Both the position numbers and the translations under genes were made by a program. Positions 1 through 10,822 of a DNA stretch of 64,000 nucleotides are shown here, in pieces. Numbering within the stretch: the stretch's first letter is position 1; each line of letters opens with the position of its first letter. Source of the stretch: Echinarachnius parma (Eukaryota > Echinodermata > Echinoidea > Clypeasteroida > Echinarachniidae); NCBI GenBank assembly GCA_037951105.1, contig JBAMJV010003329.1, forward strand, positions 1 to 64,000, written 5' to 3'. A model generated the notes under the pieces. The model saw nothing but the letters and a program-made list of their open reading frames with translations, did not search any database and was not told the origin of the DNA.

Positions 1-396
1 CATAGCACATGAGTCGGACGGTAGATTCAAACCACGTCATGTTTGAATCCCAATATCCATTCTCAACCATGTCAAGTATTTGGCAAAATCCTTCCAAAGC
101 TGACAGAAATGGTAACATGTTAAATATTTGATGCAATTAAATTGACAAACATTCGAGGGATTCAAATCCATTCACGTTGTATCCCTCATTGCACCGATTA
201 CAAACGGTAGATCAAAACAACGTCATGTTTTGAAACTCATTCTCAATATACAACCTTCCCGCATTTATAATAAAAACACATGGAAGTTAAATATTTGTAT
301 AACTTTATAACTAATTGAAATATTCTTCGCTCTCTTCAAACAATGTTACTACTGTAAAACCTCTTTTTAAATTTGTATGATCCTATATCTACTTAA
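1..396. other. No recognised feature
   Basis: AT-rich sequence with no ORF, terminal repeat or splice-bounded exon that I can support. Exons downstream of the WSC exon would have to lie to the left of it, but nothing here has a convincing pair of splice sites. Confidence 0.5.
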
Positions 397-1601
397 GGGG
401 ACAGGCCCTCTTTTGCAAGCAAAATTTCAAAAGTTGCGAGGTTATTGTCTTATATGAAAGAAGATGTCATTTATTAACAGCATGCCTGAACAAATTAGGG
501 CTTGAAATCTCTTTTTCGTGTAGTTATAGACCTAAAACTAACAAACCGTCGTCCAACGTTTAATTGTGCATTATACGTGTATTCACCCGGTGAGAAACTT
601 CGCACACGGATTCCACGGAGTACCACATTGCTATGCGTGACCCCTACGTGACCCGCGCTAGCTACGTGACCCGCGTACAAATAACAACGGCATAAGCGAA
701 TACTAAACAAAATATCCAAACCTCGCTTAAAGGGATAGTTGAGTTTTGGTAGAGAGGGCGCTACACAAAATATTTTTTTGTGAGATAATGAAAAACCGAG
801 TGTCAAATTTGAAAGAGCATACAATTTTAATGGCAGAACAAACTTTATTTGATCTAAATCGGTTCAGAAACAGCTGAAATATCCATAAACATAACCATTT
901 GTAATAAATGTGGGGGCCCCACAAGTATTCAATAATTTTGAACCAGCCGTTAAAATTCGTTTTAAAATGCTTCCTCTTTTAAAAAATGTTCAAAAGAGGT
1001 TTTTAGATAGTTGTTGATTATCTCTCTATCTAATCACTATTTCATCAAAACTTCACATGCACATTATTTTATTTAAAATGGTTTAAACGAATGCATTTTG
1101 TTGAAAGCGCCCTCTTTAGTTTAAACAGCTCTTTTTGAATGATAACAGGCTTTTTACTTATTAGTGTGTAATTTTTGTATTCCTTTTGAGCATGGTGTAG
1201 TTATTATTATTAGTTTGTAATGTAATAGTGCAGGTTTTGGTTACTAAAATTCAGTTTGACTAAAACTGTACTCTCTCTACCAGAACTCAACTAGCCCTTT
1301 AAACTGACTACATGTAATTGTATATTCTTCATTTTTAAGATCTTTTTCCGTGACATACCTTTACAAATGTCGGCTTCACAGTACCTCTACAAGAATAAGT
1401 ACAATATTGTTGTAATATTATGCTAAATCAGTTAAACTCCTTTATTGACCGATATATAGTTTGATGGATGGACGCATTCGTTTGTCATTCTTTGAATCCA
1501 ATTTACAGGGCTGTTCGATCTGATTGTGTTTGTGTGTTACATTCATCCCCATCCGTCAACTGAAAACTGTTCAGACGTTTTGTAAAAGAGGGCCTGTCCC
1601 A
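397..1601. mobile_element. TTAA-flanked MITE containing a second nested MITE
   Basis: Left end TTAA then GGGGACAGGCCCTCTTTTGC (393 on); right end ...GAGGGCCTGTCCCA then TTAA (1602-1605). The inverted termini and TTAA on both sides indicate a piggyBac- or Kolobok-type non-autonomous DNA transposon. A separate TTAA MITE (731-1298) is nested inside. No coding capacity. Confidence 0.65.
731..1298. mobile_element. MITE family A, TTAA target site
   Basis: Ends AGGGATAGTTGAGTTTTGG and the inverse ...CCAGAACTCAACTAGCCCT, with TTAA at 727-730 and 1299-1302. It carries the family marker GAGGGCGC near the left end and a central G/C-palindromic GGGGCCCC. Full or partial relatives occur at 5615-7350, 16965-17215, 24277-24366, 32036-32440, 35402-35482 and 39890-40424. 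Confidence 0.75.
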
Positions 1602-1605
1602 TTAA

Positions 1606-2190
1606 AAGTCAAATTCATCAATGTCATACTCTTCATCTCATCATGCATCTCCTGGTGTTGTTCCCTCCGCTTCATCCCAACTTCCATTTCTGAATTCCTC
1701 TTCCTAGGTTGTCTCCAGATGCAAAAATATTTCCCATTTCTTCTGCATGCACCTCCTCCCTTTTAATACTCCTAAGGTTTCTGCCCTACTATACCCTTTC
1801 TGCTTGAACAGTTTAGCCCTAACCCTCACCCCAATTGTCCCTCTTTTCTTTATACAGATTCCTTCTCTTTCTTTGGAACTGTTTACCAAAGAAATCTTTT
1901 ATCCCTTTTTTTTTGGGGGGGGGGGGGGTGTAATATTTCTGCATCTATTCACATGTTCCTGTGTGTATGGTTTCTTTTCAAGTACATTCTCCACCTTTTC
2001 TGTTTCAGCCTGTGTCTGACGATATGACGTTCTATATATTTCCCCTTCGTAATACACAATTTTATCAAAATTTATTATAAATAGTTGTTTCGTAAAGCCA
2101 GTGTTCTCCGCGTCCATAAATTTCCTCAGTTGCTTACAAGTCATAGTTAAAATAATTTAATTGTGATTCGTTTTAATACAGTTTTTAACT
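1606..2190. other. Pyrimidine-rich intron, no supported exon
   Basis: The plus strand is strongly pyrimidine-rich with a 14-base poly-G at 1915-1928. Several ORFs exist on both strands, but they are low-complexity and show no family motif or splice bounds. It is probably intronic in the minus-strand gene. Confidence 0.4.
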
Positions 2191-2193
2191 TAC

Positions 2194-2454
2194 TGCTATA
2201 TATTGCCTTCCATGGTGACACTATCTGAGGTTGTTGTTGTGTAGGCATGTCTGCAGAATAGACGCATTGACTGTCGTTCAATAGCAGGTATTCCCAACCA
2301 AATGTTGCACACGTGCACCGATGTCGGTCTACCACTGCAAGTGTCTCGTTTGTCTCTGACTTACAGGAGGACACACATTCAGCAATTGAATCGACAAAGA
2401 ACATATCAGGGATATTCATATCCTCTGTATTGAAGCATCCCTTGTAACCTGGCT
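2194..2454 (-). CDS. WSC-like domain exon (phase 1-1)
   Basis: A 261-base exon (87 codons) reads PGYKGCFNTEDMN, then IAECVSSCKSETNE, RHRCTCATFGWEYLLLNDSQC and VYSADMP. The opening Y-x-GCF, the spacing of a C-x3-C pair, and the later C-x-C followed by a final Cys fit a WSC domain, a carbohydrate-binding Cys-rich module of about 80 residues found in polycystin-1-type and kremen-type surface proteins. The acceptor is TTCTAG before 2454 and the donor is GTAAGT after 2194; both ends are phase 1. It is the most 3' exon I can support, and the gene very probably continues downstream of it. WSC is likely rather than certain because the domain is short and variable. Confidence 0.7.
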
Positions 2455-3010
2455 CTAGAATGGAGGAATTAGAAAAAAGTTTAAATTATACATTTCTGTT
2501 TGAAATCCAATGCATTCATAAGCATTATTAGAATATAAATACTTAAAATTGTCAGAAAATCCGGCCGCTGCTTCAATGGATCGCCATCAACAAGAGCATT
2601 CATAACATTCACAACCATTCCCACGACCCATGGTCTAAGAGCACTCTAGCTGCGATCCTTGGATTTGGTGTCACTACAGTTATGATGTGTTCCTCTCCCA
2701 CTCTTCTGGGGGTGCAGGATGCCTCGATCCATATACATTCAATGTCCAACATGAATTCTTACCCCCAAAACATCGGCTTAACCTCTGCATTTCCTCTTCT
2801 TCATTCACATGCAATATATATTTGTACATACAGGTACTACATATAAGGATATTAATCCATCTAAGTTTTCCTTTGCATATTTGTCCATATATAATTAGCC
2901 GCGTGACCTTTGACCTCATGACCCATAACTCTTATGAAACCATTTCACCTCATAGGCCATACAGGTTCCTAAAATTGTGATGATACGAAAATGTTTTGAT
3001 GATGGATTGA

Positions 3011-3261
3011 CAGTAGCGGATCTACGGGGGGGGGGGGGGGGGGGGAGGGGGGGGGGTTTAGGGGAAAAAAGTGAAGAAACAAATCACTTACGGGGGTTCA
3101 AAATACCAAACAATTTCGCCGCTTCGCGGCTCGTGGACGAAAGTGAAAAAAAGGTTACAAGAATCACTTACGGGGGTTCAAAATAACAAAAAAAAATTCG
3201 CATCGTCAATGGGTCAAACCCCCCCCCCCCCCCCCTTGGCAAAAAGCTAAATCCGCTCCTG
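3011..3261. mobile_element. hAT-like non-autonomous element with poly-G/poly-C
   Basis: Starts CAGTAGCGGATCTACGGGG and ends ...CTAAATCCGCTCCTG. The 8-base flanks are TGGATTGA and TGGATGGA, a one-mismatch target-site duplication. A long poly-G follows the left end and a poly-C precedes the right end. Confidence 0.72.
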
Positions 3262-3593
3262 TGGATGGATATATTTTACCCATTTTTAGGCAAAGTGACC
3301 GTTGACCCTTTAACTCCGCATTTTATAATCGTCATTAGTTTCATAATTTACATAAACATTCCAAGTCATAGTATGATTATTTGCCAAAAGTCTTTGAGAT
3401 ATACTGTTAACGAAAACTGGACGGACCTACGTACAGACTGGCGGAAAATTTCCTGTCTGTATACGTTGGCCCATACTACGCCAATGGAAATACAAATTAA
3501 CGTTTAACCTCATCAGAGTCATGTAAAACAATCATATCGTCACTCAAGACCCCTGCAACTTTTGAATCTAAATTATTTCAATTAAAAACTTAC

Positions 3594-3676
3594 TGTTGCA
3601 TTTCACTATTACAGATGAAGTTGAAACGCATGTTCCTGACGAAGATAGGCTTGGTCCGTCAAAGCAGTCTCGGATC
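3594..3676 (-). CDS. Cys-rich exon, second half of the same module
   Basis: An 83-base stretch lies between a TTCTAG acceptor (before 3676) and a perfect GTAAGT donor (after 3594). In the frame that accepts the phase-2 end of the preceding exon it reads IRDCFDGPSLSSSGTCVSTS followed by SVIVKCN, with three Cys, and leaves in phase 1. Phase 1 is what the WSC exon needs. It is too short for ORF prediction and is supported by two matching splice signals and phase agreement on both sides. Together with the previous exon it forms one module of about 75 residues; HYR-like is my best guess, and an unnamed Cys-rich repeat is possible. Confidence 0.48.
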
Positions 3677-4132
3677 CTAGAAGCAACTTGAATTGAATAT
3701 AATCATGTAAATGAAAACATAAATAAAGTGCACAATTATATACACAAGTGATGTTTTCATGCCTACTAACCAAAATTGGAGACATGAACAGAAAAGGATG
3801 AATAAAGTGGTTAATTCATATTTTAAAGAAAAACTTGTCGAGTGAACCAAAGGTCCTTAGAAGTTTCACCGGAGTTCATACTTACAATGCATGCAAATAA
3901 CAAAGAAAACGTATTGTATGTTTTGTACATTTTTCAAAAAGAACTAAAGCATAATGTATTGTTTTTTTTCGAGGAAGGAAAACTTATTTATGTGAATTTA
4001 ACATAAAAACTTTAGTTTTTATTTGCCTCTAACCCAGGCAGCTTAAGTTAGCATTAATTTATGATTTGCGGAATGCATTCATGCGAGACCCTCGGACGAA
4101 GAACAGGAAGGAGCTTGTATACACCTTCTTAC

Positions 4133-4274
4133 TCCCATGCATCATGTGCAGCACTCCCAGGCATATCATCCCAGATACATGTTGTATTTCTTCGGAAGCC
4201 ACCACTACTAACCTTCATTACAACATTTTCTTTTTCTGGACACTGAACATTTTTGCGAGCCGTTGGTTTGCGTT
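4133..4274 (-). CDS. Cys-rich exon, possible first half of HYR-like module
   Basis: The minus strand reads ...NVQCPEKENVVMKV, then TTCIWDDMPGSAAHDAWE, and stops at a good donor GTAAGA after 4133 (phase 2). The spacing CP ... W-x3-P-x-A-x-D resembles the hyalin-repeat (HYR) pattern common in marine deuterostome surface proteins, but the match is partial. The next exon (3676-3594) enters in phase 2 and continues in frame, which supports this frame. The start is uncertain. The acceptor at 4276-4275 gives phase 1, but joined to the SRCR exon it makes TAA. An alternative acceptor at 4287-4286 starts at 4285 in phase 2. There is no recognised enzymatic motif. Confidence 0.5.
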
Positions 4275-4341
4275 CTGACCGTAAACTACAATTTTGTGTA
4301 AATAACACAATTGCCTGTTTATAACAAATACATATGCTTAC

Positions 4342-4572
4342 ATTGAGAACAGACGTGAGCCTCTCTGCACATCCCCTCCTCCCCACAGTGTCCAATACTG
4401 TTGGATATCCTCTGCACTCCCGGGTACCCCAGTTCTCTGCAGACCACCACTGCTGTAGTTCTTTGGAAACCATCACTACAAACCCTCCTCCAATAGTCGT
4501 CTGTAGATGAACGAATTTCAAGATATCCTTCTTCTGGAGAGGGACCGTTGACAATGCGAGCACGGCCTAAGG
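4342..4572 (-). CDS. SRCR domain exon (phase 1-1)
   Basis: A 231-base exon encodes 77 residues with clear scavenger-receptor Cys-rich hallmarks: ARIVNGPSPEEGYLEIRSS, then YWRRVCSDGF and AVVVCRELGYPG. These match the family pattern of a VCDDG-like turn followed by VVCRxLGYP. SRCR modules are extracellular ligand-binding domains of about 100 residues. This exon is short and the C-terminal part (GHCGEEGMCREAHVC) departs from the family pattern, so the final disulfides may differ or lie elsewhere. The acceptor is TTCTCCAG before 4572 and the donor is GTAAGC after 4342. A decayed paralogous SRCR exon lies immediately upstream. Family assignment is firm; the exon ends are inferred from splice signals. 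Confidence 0.87.
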
Positions 4573-4784
4573 CTGGAGAAGACACATAGTAATTCATGAT
4601 TTACATAATTAATTTATGTGAGAACCACACATAAAGAATGCTTACATTTAGAACAAAATTCACCTTTCCTCCTCCCCATATGTCTGACTACTGCGGCAAT
4701 CCATGGTACCCCAGTTCCCTGCATACAACCATTGCTGCATTTATTTGGAAACCATCACTACCAGTGGCTAAGCGTGGTCATTGT

Positions 4785-4852
4785 GTGTGTGTTTGTACGT
4801 GTGTGTGTGTGTGTGTGTGTTTTTTTTTTTTTGTGTGTGTGTGTGTGTGTGT
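4785..4852. repeat. (GT)n microsatellite with poly-T
   Basis: Two runs of GT repeats separated by a 12-base poly-T. Overlapping ORFs here only translate the repeat. Confidence 0.9.
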
Positions 4853-4925
4853 GGTTTTTCTTTTTTGGGGGGTTCACTCAATATGTATTACTTTATTTGT
4901 TACACAGGTTTCCCCCTGTTCTTAA

Positions 4926-5293
4926 AGGATCTAGTAACTTTGTTGACATGTGCAAATGGTTGATGCAATGTATATTGTTGTTATCTCATATGTCCACAGG
5001 GTATTGTGTGAAAATTTCAAGTCAAATGGACATTGCATGGCCAAGTTATGAGCAAAAATGCAAAGTGATATTCACTAACTCACTGCACTCACTTTGTACA
5101 CGGTAAGAAAAACTTCGGGGGAGTTTTTCTTATCTGAATACTTCGATCGTACATATCTTTGTAAGAAAAGGGAAATTTGAAAAACCGAAACCTGTCCCAC
5201 GATTTTATTGTTAATACGAATACAACAAGGTATGAGGGAACCGCTAGAATGAAAATGTTATCTTGAGGATTTGGACGATGTTACTAAGTCCCT
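4926..5293. mobile_element. MITE family B, TTAA target site
   Basis: Starts AGGATCTAGTAACTTTGTTG and ends ...GATGTTACTAAGTCCCT, with TTAA at 4922-4925 and 5294-5297. Other copies: 37787-38169, 46978-47185 (partial), 48512-55620 (split by an LTR element) and 61805-62182. Confidence 0.75.
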
Positions 5294-5636
5294 TTAAAAT
5301 AGTTTTGGGGAAAATTATTAGGGGTGCCCCCGTAGATACACCACTGATCACTACAAACCTTTCTCTAATCGTTATTGTCTGATGATGATCGCATTGCAAG
5401 CGTCTTTTTTTCTGATGGCCGTACACCTATTATACGAGCCATTGAATTGCCTGAAGTGAAATAGATAGCATGTGGCAGTTTATGTTACAAAAGCCGTTAT
5501 TTCCCCCCAATCCATTAAAGAGAATATCAGTTAGGTTGATTTGCAAAAGAACAAATGTACTACAAATCACTAAATATAAGCCGGATCAATATACATGTAC
5601 AACTTTCTGTTTAAAGGGGTAGTACAGTTTTGGTAA

Positions 5637-6848
5637 TAATAATAATAATAATAAATAATTTATATAGCGCAGAAACTATATATATATATTCGACTGCGCT
5701 TCAAGAGCTCCTATAAATACCATTCTACTACACAATGATATATAATATAAAGCATAATCATAAATAAAAATTAAGTCTGTGTTTAAAACAAATAAGTTTT
5801 TACTTTCAATTTAAAGCTATTTAATGTTTGAGATTTCCTAATATCCACTGGTAACTTATTCCATAATCTAGGAGCAGCAGAAATAAATGATCGATCACCT
5901 AAGGTTACTTTTGTTCTAATGTTGGGGATCTGCAATGCCAGTGTGTCTTGTGTACTACGAAGATTATGACCATGAGTTTGAAACTTAAGAGTCAATAATT
6001 CAGTAATATAACTAGGAGCTTGGCCATCTCATGACATGATGTTGGGCCATTGTCGGAAAATGACCTTATGCCAATATATCACAAAAATGACGTCGTGACG
6101 ATGTTGGGCTGGCGGACATTTTAACCTCGAGCCAACGGCGATATGCCGACATCCGGCAACCAAATTTCCGACATCGGCCCAACGTCAGGTGGCTAGCTGG
6201 GACATGCGTGGACGACAACTTTCATGCTATCTTGATCAAAATATTTACGGATGCGCCTTAAATTATAAATCATGTAATATGCTGATTTACATACACTAGT
6301 AATTTGTGATTCCATATTCAACTGAGTATCAAATAACACTCCTAAATTTCTCACATTATGGGATGGTTGCATAGCAGTATCACCTACTGATATACCATTT
6401 GACTTGAACTTAGATACCTGCCGTGGAGTACCAATGACTAATAGTTTTCGTATCATTCAACATCAATTTATTTTGTAACATCCAGGTTCTAATGTACTCA
6501 ATGCATGTTTCTAATACACTAATACAATATTCTTCATTTGGTGTGTTAGGACAAAATGACAAATATACCTGTGTGTCATCTGCGTAGCAGTGACAGGTAA
6601 TAGTAGGGAACTCCTTTTGAATATTTGTGAGGAGTCTGCTTGTATACAACGTAAACAACAGGGGTCCTAAACGTGACCCTTGAGGGACACCGAAAGGTAC
6701 CTCGAACACATCAGATTCAATATCATCCATTTCAACTGTCTGTTTTCTATCAGCCAAGTATGATTCAATCCATGCAAAAACTTTACCATTAATCCAAAAG
6801 TGGGTTTTCAAGTTTGTAATAGACGCAAATGGTCAATAGTATCAAAAG
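5637..6848 (-). pseudogene. CR1/L2-like LINE fragment (reverse transcriptase C-terminal half)
   Basis: The minus strand reads FDTIDHLRLLQTLKTHF, then the RT motifs VPFGVPQGSRLGPLLF and CHCYADDTQVY (catalytic YADD at about 6570), then the thumb region NVRNLGVLFD, and near the end APRLWNKLPVDIR. It is truncated at its 5' end just before the first catalytic Asp motif and ends in an (AAT)n tail at 5637-5655, typical of LINEs. Frame breaks separate 6811-6410, 6456-6193 and 5995-5783, and a small palindromic insertion sits at about 6030-6200. It is non-functional. LINE RTs copy their own RNA at the nicked target; the truncation is the usual sign of incomplete reverse transcription. Confidence 0.82.
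6026..6203. mobile_element. Small inverted-repeat element inside the LINE
   Basis: The ends AGCTTGGCCATCTC and ...CAGGTGGCTAGCTGGG are imperfect inverses, and both carry ATGTTGGGCC/GGCCCAACGT followed by GTCGGAA or its complement. It lies exactly where the LINE protein similarity breaks. No clear target duplication was found, so the limits are approximate. Confidence 0.45.
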
Positions 6849-7375
6849 GCTGAACTTGAGTAACCAAAGCCTGCACAGTAACATTACAAACTAATATTTA
6901 TAACCCCACCATGCTCGAAAGGTTAAACAAAAATACAAACGACTAAGTATTAACAAAAGCCTGTTATCATTCAAAAAGCACAATTAAAACACAAGAGGGC
7001 GCTCTCTAATAAGGCATTTGTTTCGACCATTTTTCATACAAAATTATGCATGTGATGCTTTGTTGAAATAATAATTAAATAGAGAGATCATCAAAAACTA
7101 TTTAAAACCCTTTTTGAAAAGGTGTAAGCAGTTTTTTAATTTTTTGAAAATCACCTTATAAATTTGGGGCCCAAATTTATTCCGGCTGGATATGTTTATT
7201 GATATTCAGCCGTTTCTAAACCGATTTTGATCAAATAAAGTTTATTCTGCCACTAAATATCTATTCCCTTTCAAATTTTACACTAAGTTTTTAATTATCT
7301 CACAAAAAAAATGATTTCGTGTAGCGCCCTGTTTACCAAAAATTCCCCTTTTAATGATAGGTAAACGTCAATGAT

Positions 7376-7702
7376 ACTTGAAAGGTGGCGAAACATAATA
7401 CATGTAAGTAGCCGTTAACACACGAGGGCGCCCTCCAGACACCTGCACATAATCTTTATCATCAAAAATCATTCTAAAGCCACTTGGGTTTAATTACATG
7501 CTAAAGTGTGTAGATATTAAAAGCATGTTTTGAAATTAATGAATATTCCAATCGGATATTTTAACAGAAATTTCAGTTGTTACTGAACAATTTCTGTGTT
7601 TAACATTTTTTCTTCAAATTGTACACTTTGTTTTTCATTATCTCACCAAACGATTAGTTCATGAAGCGCCCTCTAATCCAAAATTAAACTTTCCCTTTAA
7701 CC
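7376..7702. mobile_element. Decayed MITE related to family A
   Basis: The right end reads ...GAAGCGCCCTCTAATCC, then AAACTTTCCCTTTAA. The left part has GAGGGCGCCCTC. Internal poly-A/T and RT-like MITE segments resemble family A but are diverged. Confidence 0.45.
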
Positions 7703-8036
7703 TTTCTTCTCCTTCTTCCCTGATCCGTGTTCTTCGTGTTGCTCATCTTCTTCTCTTCCTTTTTTTTTTCTTCTTCTTCTTCTTGAAAATAATAATGATC
7801 ATTAATCGTTGTTGTTTTTTATTCAGTAAAACAAAGAGAGAACAACAGCAGGAAGGTAATATTTGGATGGTAAAAAGCTTGTCCTGGATTTGTTGTGCAT
7901 GTGTACGTCTTCCTGCATGAAAATGTTTAACAAGGTTGTGGTATATTGTTCAGTGTGTTTTCTTGTATAAACCCCTCAAAACAAGTTTGGAAGCTCAAGT
8001 TTGATCGATTAGATCTATTTTCTTATGAAATCATAA

Positions 8037-9172
8037 TAGTCCGTGGGCCAGAGGGGTCTACCGGGGACCCCCCCTATGATCCTCCGACTTGGGTGTCATT
8101 TTGTCCATTGATATGTCTAATGTTAGAAACAAAATGTTAACAAGAAAAAAACTCATATACACTATGTTTTTTTACTACTTTTTTGGATGTATGTAAAAAT
8201 AGCACTTTTTCATTTTTTGCTGCATTTCTTAGGGTTGGTGAAAATTGAGATTGCGTTAAGTGCTCTCATTTAATAATGGCCAAGTCTTTATCAACTAAAT
8301 TTTGCTGATACATATTTTGATATATGCCTAAGAGACAGGAAAAGTTTCATGGTCAAAGTTGATTCGCTTCATATAATTATGACGTCATCAAATTTGCATA
8401 TGAAAAATCATGGGAATATCCGTAAACAAAACGGTCAAAAAAACAATGTTCATTAGTATAGTTAATTTTTTTCACCATGAGAATGATGATAATGAGCTTA
8501 AACTTATTATGTGTATTTCTGAAAGTACATTCAAATCAGAAATGCTATTATTCTTTGAATATAATGTACAAAAATTACATTTTTTATTACGTAATCACCA
8601 TGCGTCATATGCAATTGTAAGGCATATGATGGCCATTTTGTGTAGTGCACAAATCGGTACATATTGCTCCCTCTTTAATTTCTTTATTTTAGAACCAATC
8701 GCTCTCATATTTGGCACATATGTAGAACTAGTAGGGCTCGTCTGTTTGCAATAAGTATAATTTCAAAAGGTCATCATATGAGGGCGGTATTTACTAAAAA
8801 TTTGATAAAAACATACAAAATCCTTTAAATTCCGATAACATTTTTTTCTTTTCTCTATCTGCCTGATTTGTATAGACAACTTGACATTTTGTTTGCATTA
8901 TTATGCAACTTTACTTTTCCTAGAATGAAATTAAAGACTGTTATGTTGTATCTTATATCTTTTAGCGTATAAATAAGGCATAACTCCCTCTAGATTGTAC
9001 CCTAAAAGTGGAATAGGGAATACAGTGCGCTACACACAATTAACTATTTCGATTATTTATTCACTCCTTACCTGAATCTAGTCCTGAATGAGTTTTTCAA
9101 TAGCATGTTTATTACGATATAAAATTAAGGCAAAATGTGTGGGGACGTCTTGCCAGAAACTTTTTTTTCTAA
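8037..9172 (+). repeat. Left arm of a 7.3-kb inverted repeat
   Basis: Begins TAGTCCGTGGGCCAGAGGGG and continues with TGGGTGTCATTTTGTCC; the whole arm reappears in reverse at 15349-14232, with small indels and roughly 10% mismatches by eye. The ends TA-GTCCG and CGGAC-TA suggest a TA target site. It contains two AT-rich ORFs (7946-8140, 8410-8754) with no recognisable family. Confidence 0.75.
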
Positions 9173-10822
9173 ATAGTTTGTATTATTATCTTTGGCATCA
9201 CTTTTCTTTCAAAGAGAACAAATACGTCTCGTTGACAAGTTCATTATTTGATCCCTCCTCAATTATGAGTTTTTGTCTCAAACTGATGGTTCTGTGTTGA
9301 CAAATGGATTTTGCTTGATCAGTATTCAAGTCCATACTTACGAGGACGATTATAATATATTTTTTTAATTTTTACGGGCTAATTAAGGCTTGTATACTCA
9401 TGTATATTTTCAATACAGGTATGTGTCGCTTCAAAGACCCCTGTTTTTACAGCCGATCCGGCGGCTCCTAAGGTTCCCATTTTCATTTTGAAAAAGCCAA
9501 TCGCCGCTCCTATAAGTGTCATTTTCATCAAAACAATATACAAGGCCGCTTTTTTTCAGAGCTCTGCCTCGATAATAGTTGGCGATAGACAAGTGTTGGA
9601 GATAAGTCTACATTTTCTACGTGGTAGGATATCTCCCGTACAGTGAAGGCATTATCTGCTGCAGATTGATAAACTGTTTGCTTTCAAAGGAGATTATCGG
9701 TTGTTTGTGTTTATTACCCCCACCTTTAATAGCAGTTTGGAGCTTGTTTCATTCATCATTTCGTATCACCATACAACTTTCTGCCAATGTCCGGCAAATC
9801 TGAGCGCTACGTCGTAGGCCTCTGTCGGATCTTTGATTGTGCACATTCCATGTACCAGATCACAACTAAGCAGGTGGTCAATGATCTGAGGGGCTTGACC
9901 GCACTCGCATTCTGATGCACCTTCGATGTATCCCCAGTTCAACATGTTGCCTTGCATCTTCCCACGCCTGCCAAAGCCTATTCCGGCTACGCAAAGTCAC
10001 CCAGGGGTGCATGGTTGAATCGTGTGGACAGTTTCTCTGATGGCACCATAGGTGTAGGCTACCGATATTTCCTAGAGCTCAGCCTCTCTTCCCAGAGTTT
10101 GAGCCTTCTTGAAGACACGCTGTAGTTCAGGGGTTCAACAGATCATGAAAGGAAGCTTTTCCGTGACTTAAAGCGCCGAGGATGCAGTGGGTAGACATGA
10201 AATGGGTGTCCTTCACCTCTGTTTGTCTCAGTCGTTCCTTCTGGCTAGCAGCGGCCCTCCTTATTTATTACAGCTGGGATGCGATGCCAGAGATTAGGTA
10301 TACGTTATCAATTCTCGTTCGTCTCATAACGGCAGCTTTTGTTCTTGTTGGCATGTGCTGAGCTTTCCCACACCCGTGCATACATATTCTGCAACATAGT
10401 AACATAGAGCCAGAGCTGATTGTTGTTTGGTTTGCATTTGGATGTGCTCAGTTTGTCAAGAAAGGCATTCGTGGAGCTGACCTTCCTTTGAGCTGGGTGA
10501 TACAGGCCTTGTACTCTTTAAAGATCTATCTAAGGTCACCCCTATGTAGACAGGACTATCACAGTGTCCCCGTCTAGTTCCATTCCAAGTGATCTTCAGT
10601 TTCTGGTTTGCATGCATGTTCTTCAGATGAAAGGCGCATATTTGAGATTTAGTTTAACTGAATTAGCCTTCAGATGGTTCTCTTTGTAGTACAAGGATAG
10701 GTTGGTAAATCCCTCACACAATGTGGATTCTGCCTTAGGGAAGTCATCACTGTGGGTGGTGATACACAGGTCGTCTAATAGATGAAACCCTGGTCTCAGA
10801 GTAGATATAGGTTGATCGTTAA

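Larger units (their letters stand above)
4762..5346. mobile_element. hAT-like element inserted in the SRCR pseudo-exon
   Basis: Perfect 8-bp duplication ATCACTAC at 4754-4761 and 5347-5354. The ends are CAGTGGCTAAGCG and ...GTAGATACACCACTG. It carries a (GT)n microsatellite (about 4785-4852) and a nested TTAA MITE (4926-5293). Confidence 0.78.
4646..5450 (-). pseudogene. Decayed duplicate SRCR exon, split by hAT-like insertion
   Basis: The minus strand from 5450 (acceptor TTCAG) to 5355 reads like the good SRCR exon, with MARIIGVRPSE, RSSSDN and RKVCSD in the same order as ARIVNGPSPE, RSSTDD and RRVCSD. An in-frame stop replaces the Tyr-Trp region. The match resumes at 4753 with GFQINAAMVVCRELGYHG and ends at a GTAAGC donor after 4646, as in the good exon; another stop follows GYHG. 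The 585-base interruption is a hAT-like element with an 8-bp target duplication. This is a tandem exon duplication that lost function. No other SRCR copy was seen. Confidence 0.78.
5615..7350. mobile_element. MITE family A copy split by a LINE
   Basis: TTAA at 5611-5614 is followed by AGGGGTAGTACAGTTTTGG, where the family A sequence stops. It resumes at about 6849 (AAGGCTGAACTTGAG) and runs to ...AATTCCCCTT with TTAA at 7351-7354. The inserted 1.2 kb is a 5'-truncated LINE. The two halves together follow the copy at 39890-40424 read in reverse. Confidence 0.7.

Noticed and set aside
1899..2144. Possible exon downstream of the WSC exon
   Set aside because: It ends in poly-Pro/Lys from a poly-G tract and has no matching acceptor in phase 1.
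4618..5106. 162-codon plus-strand ORF with VCVCVCVC runs
   Set aside because: Translation of a (GT)n microsatellite and a MITE; no protein-like composition.
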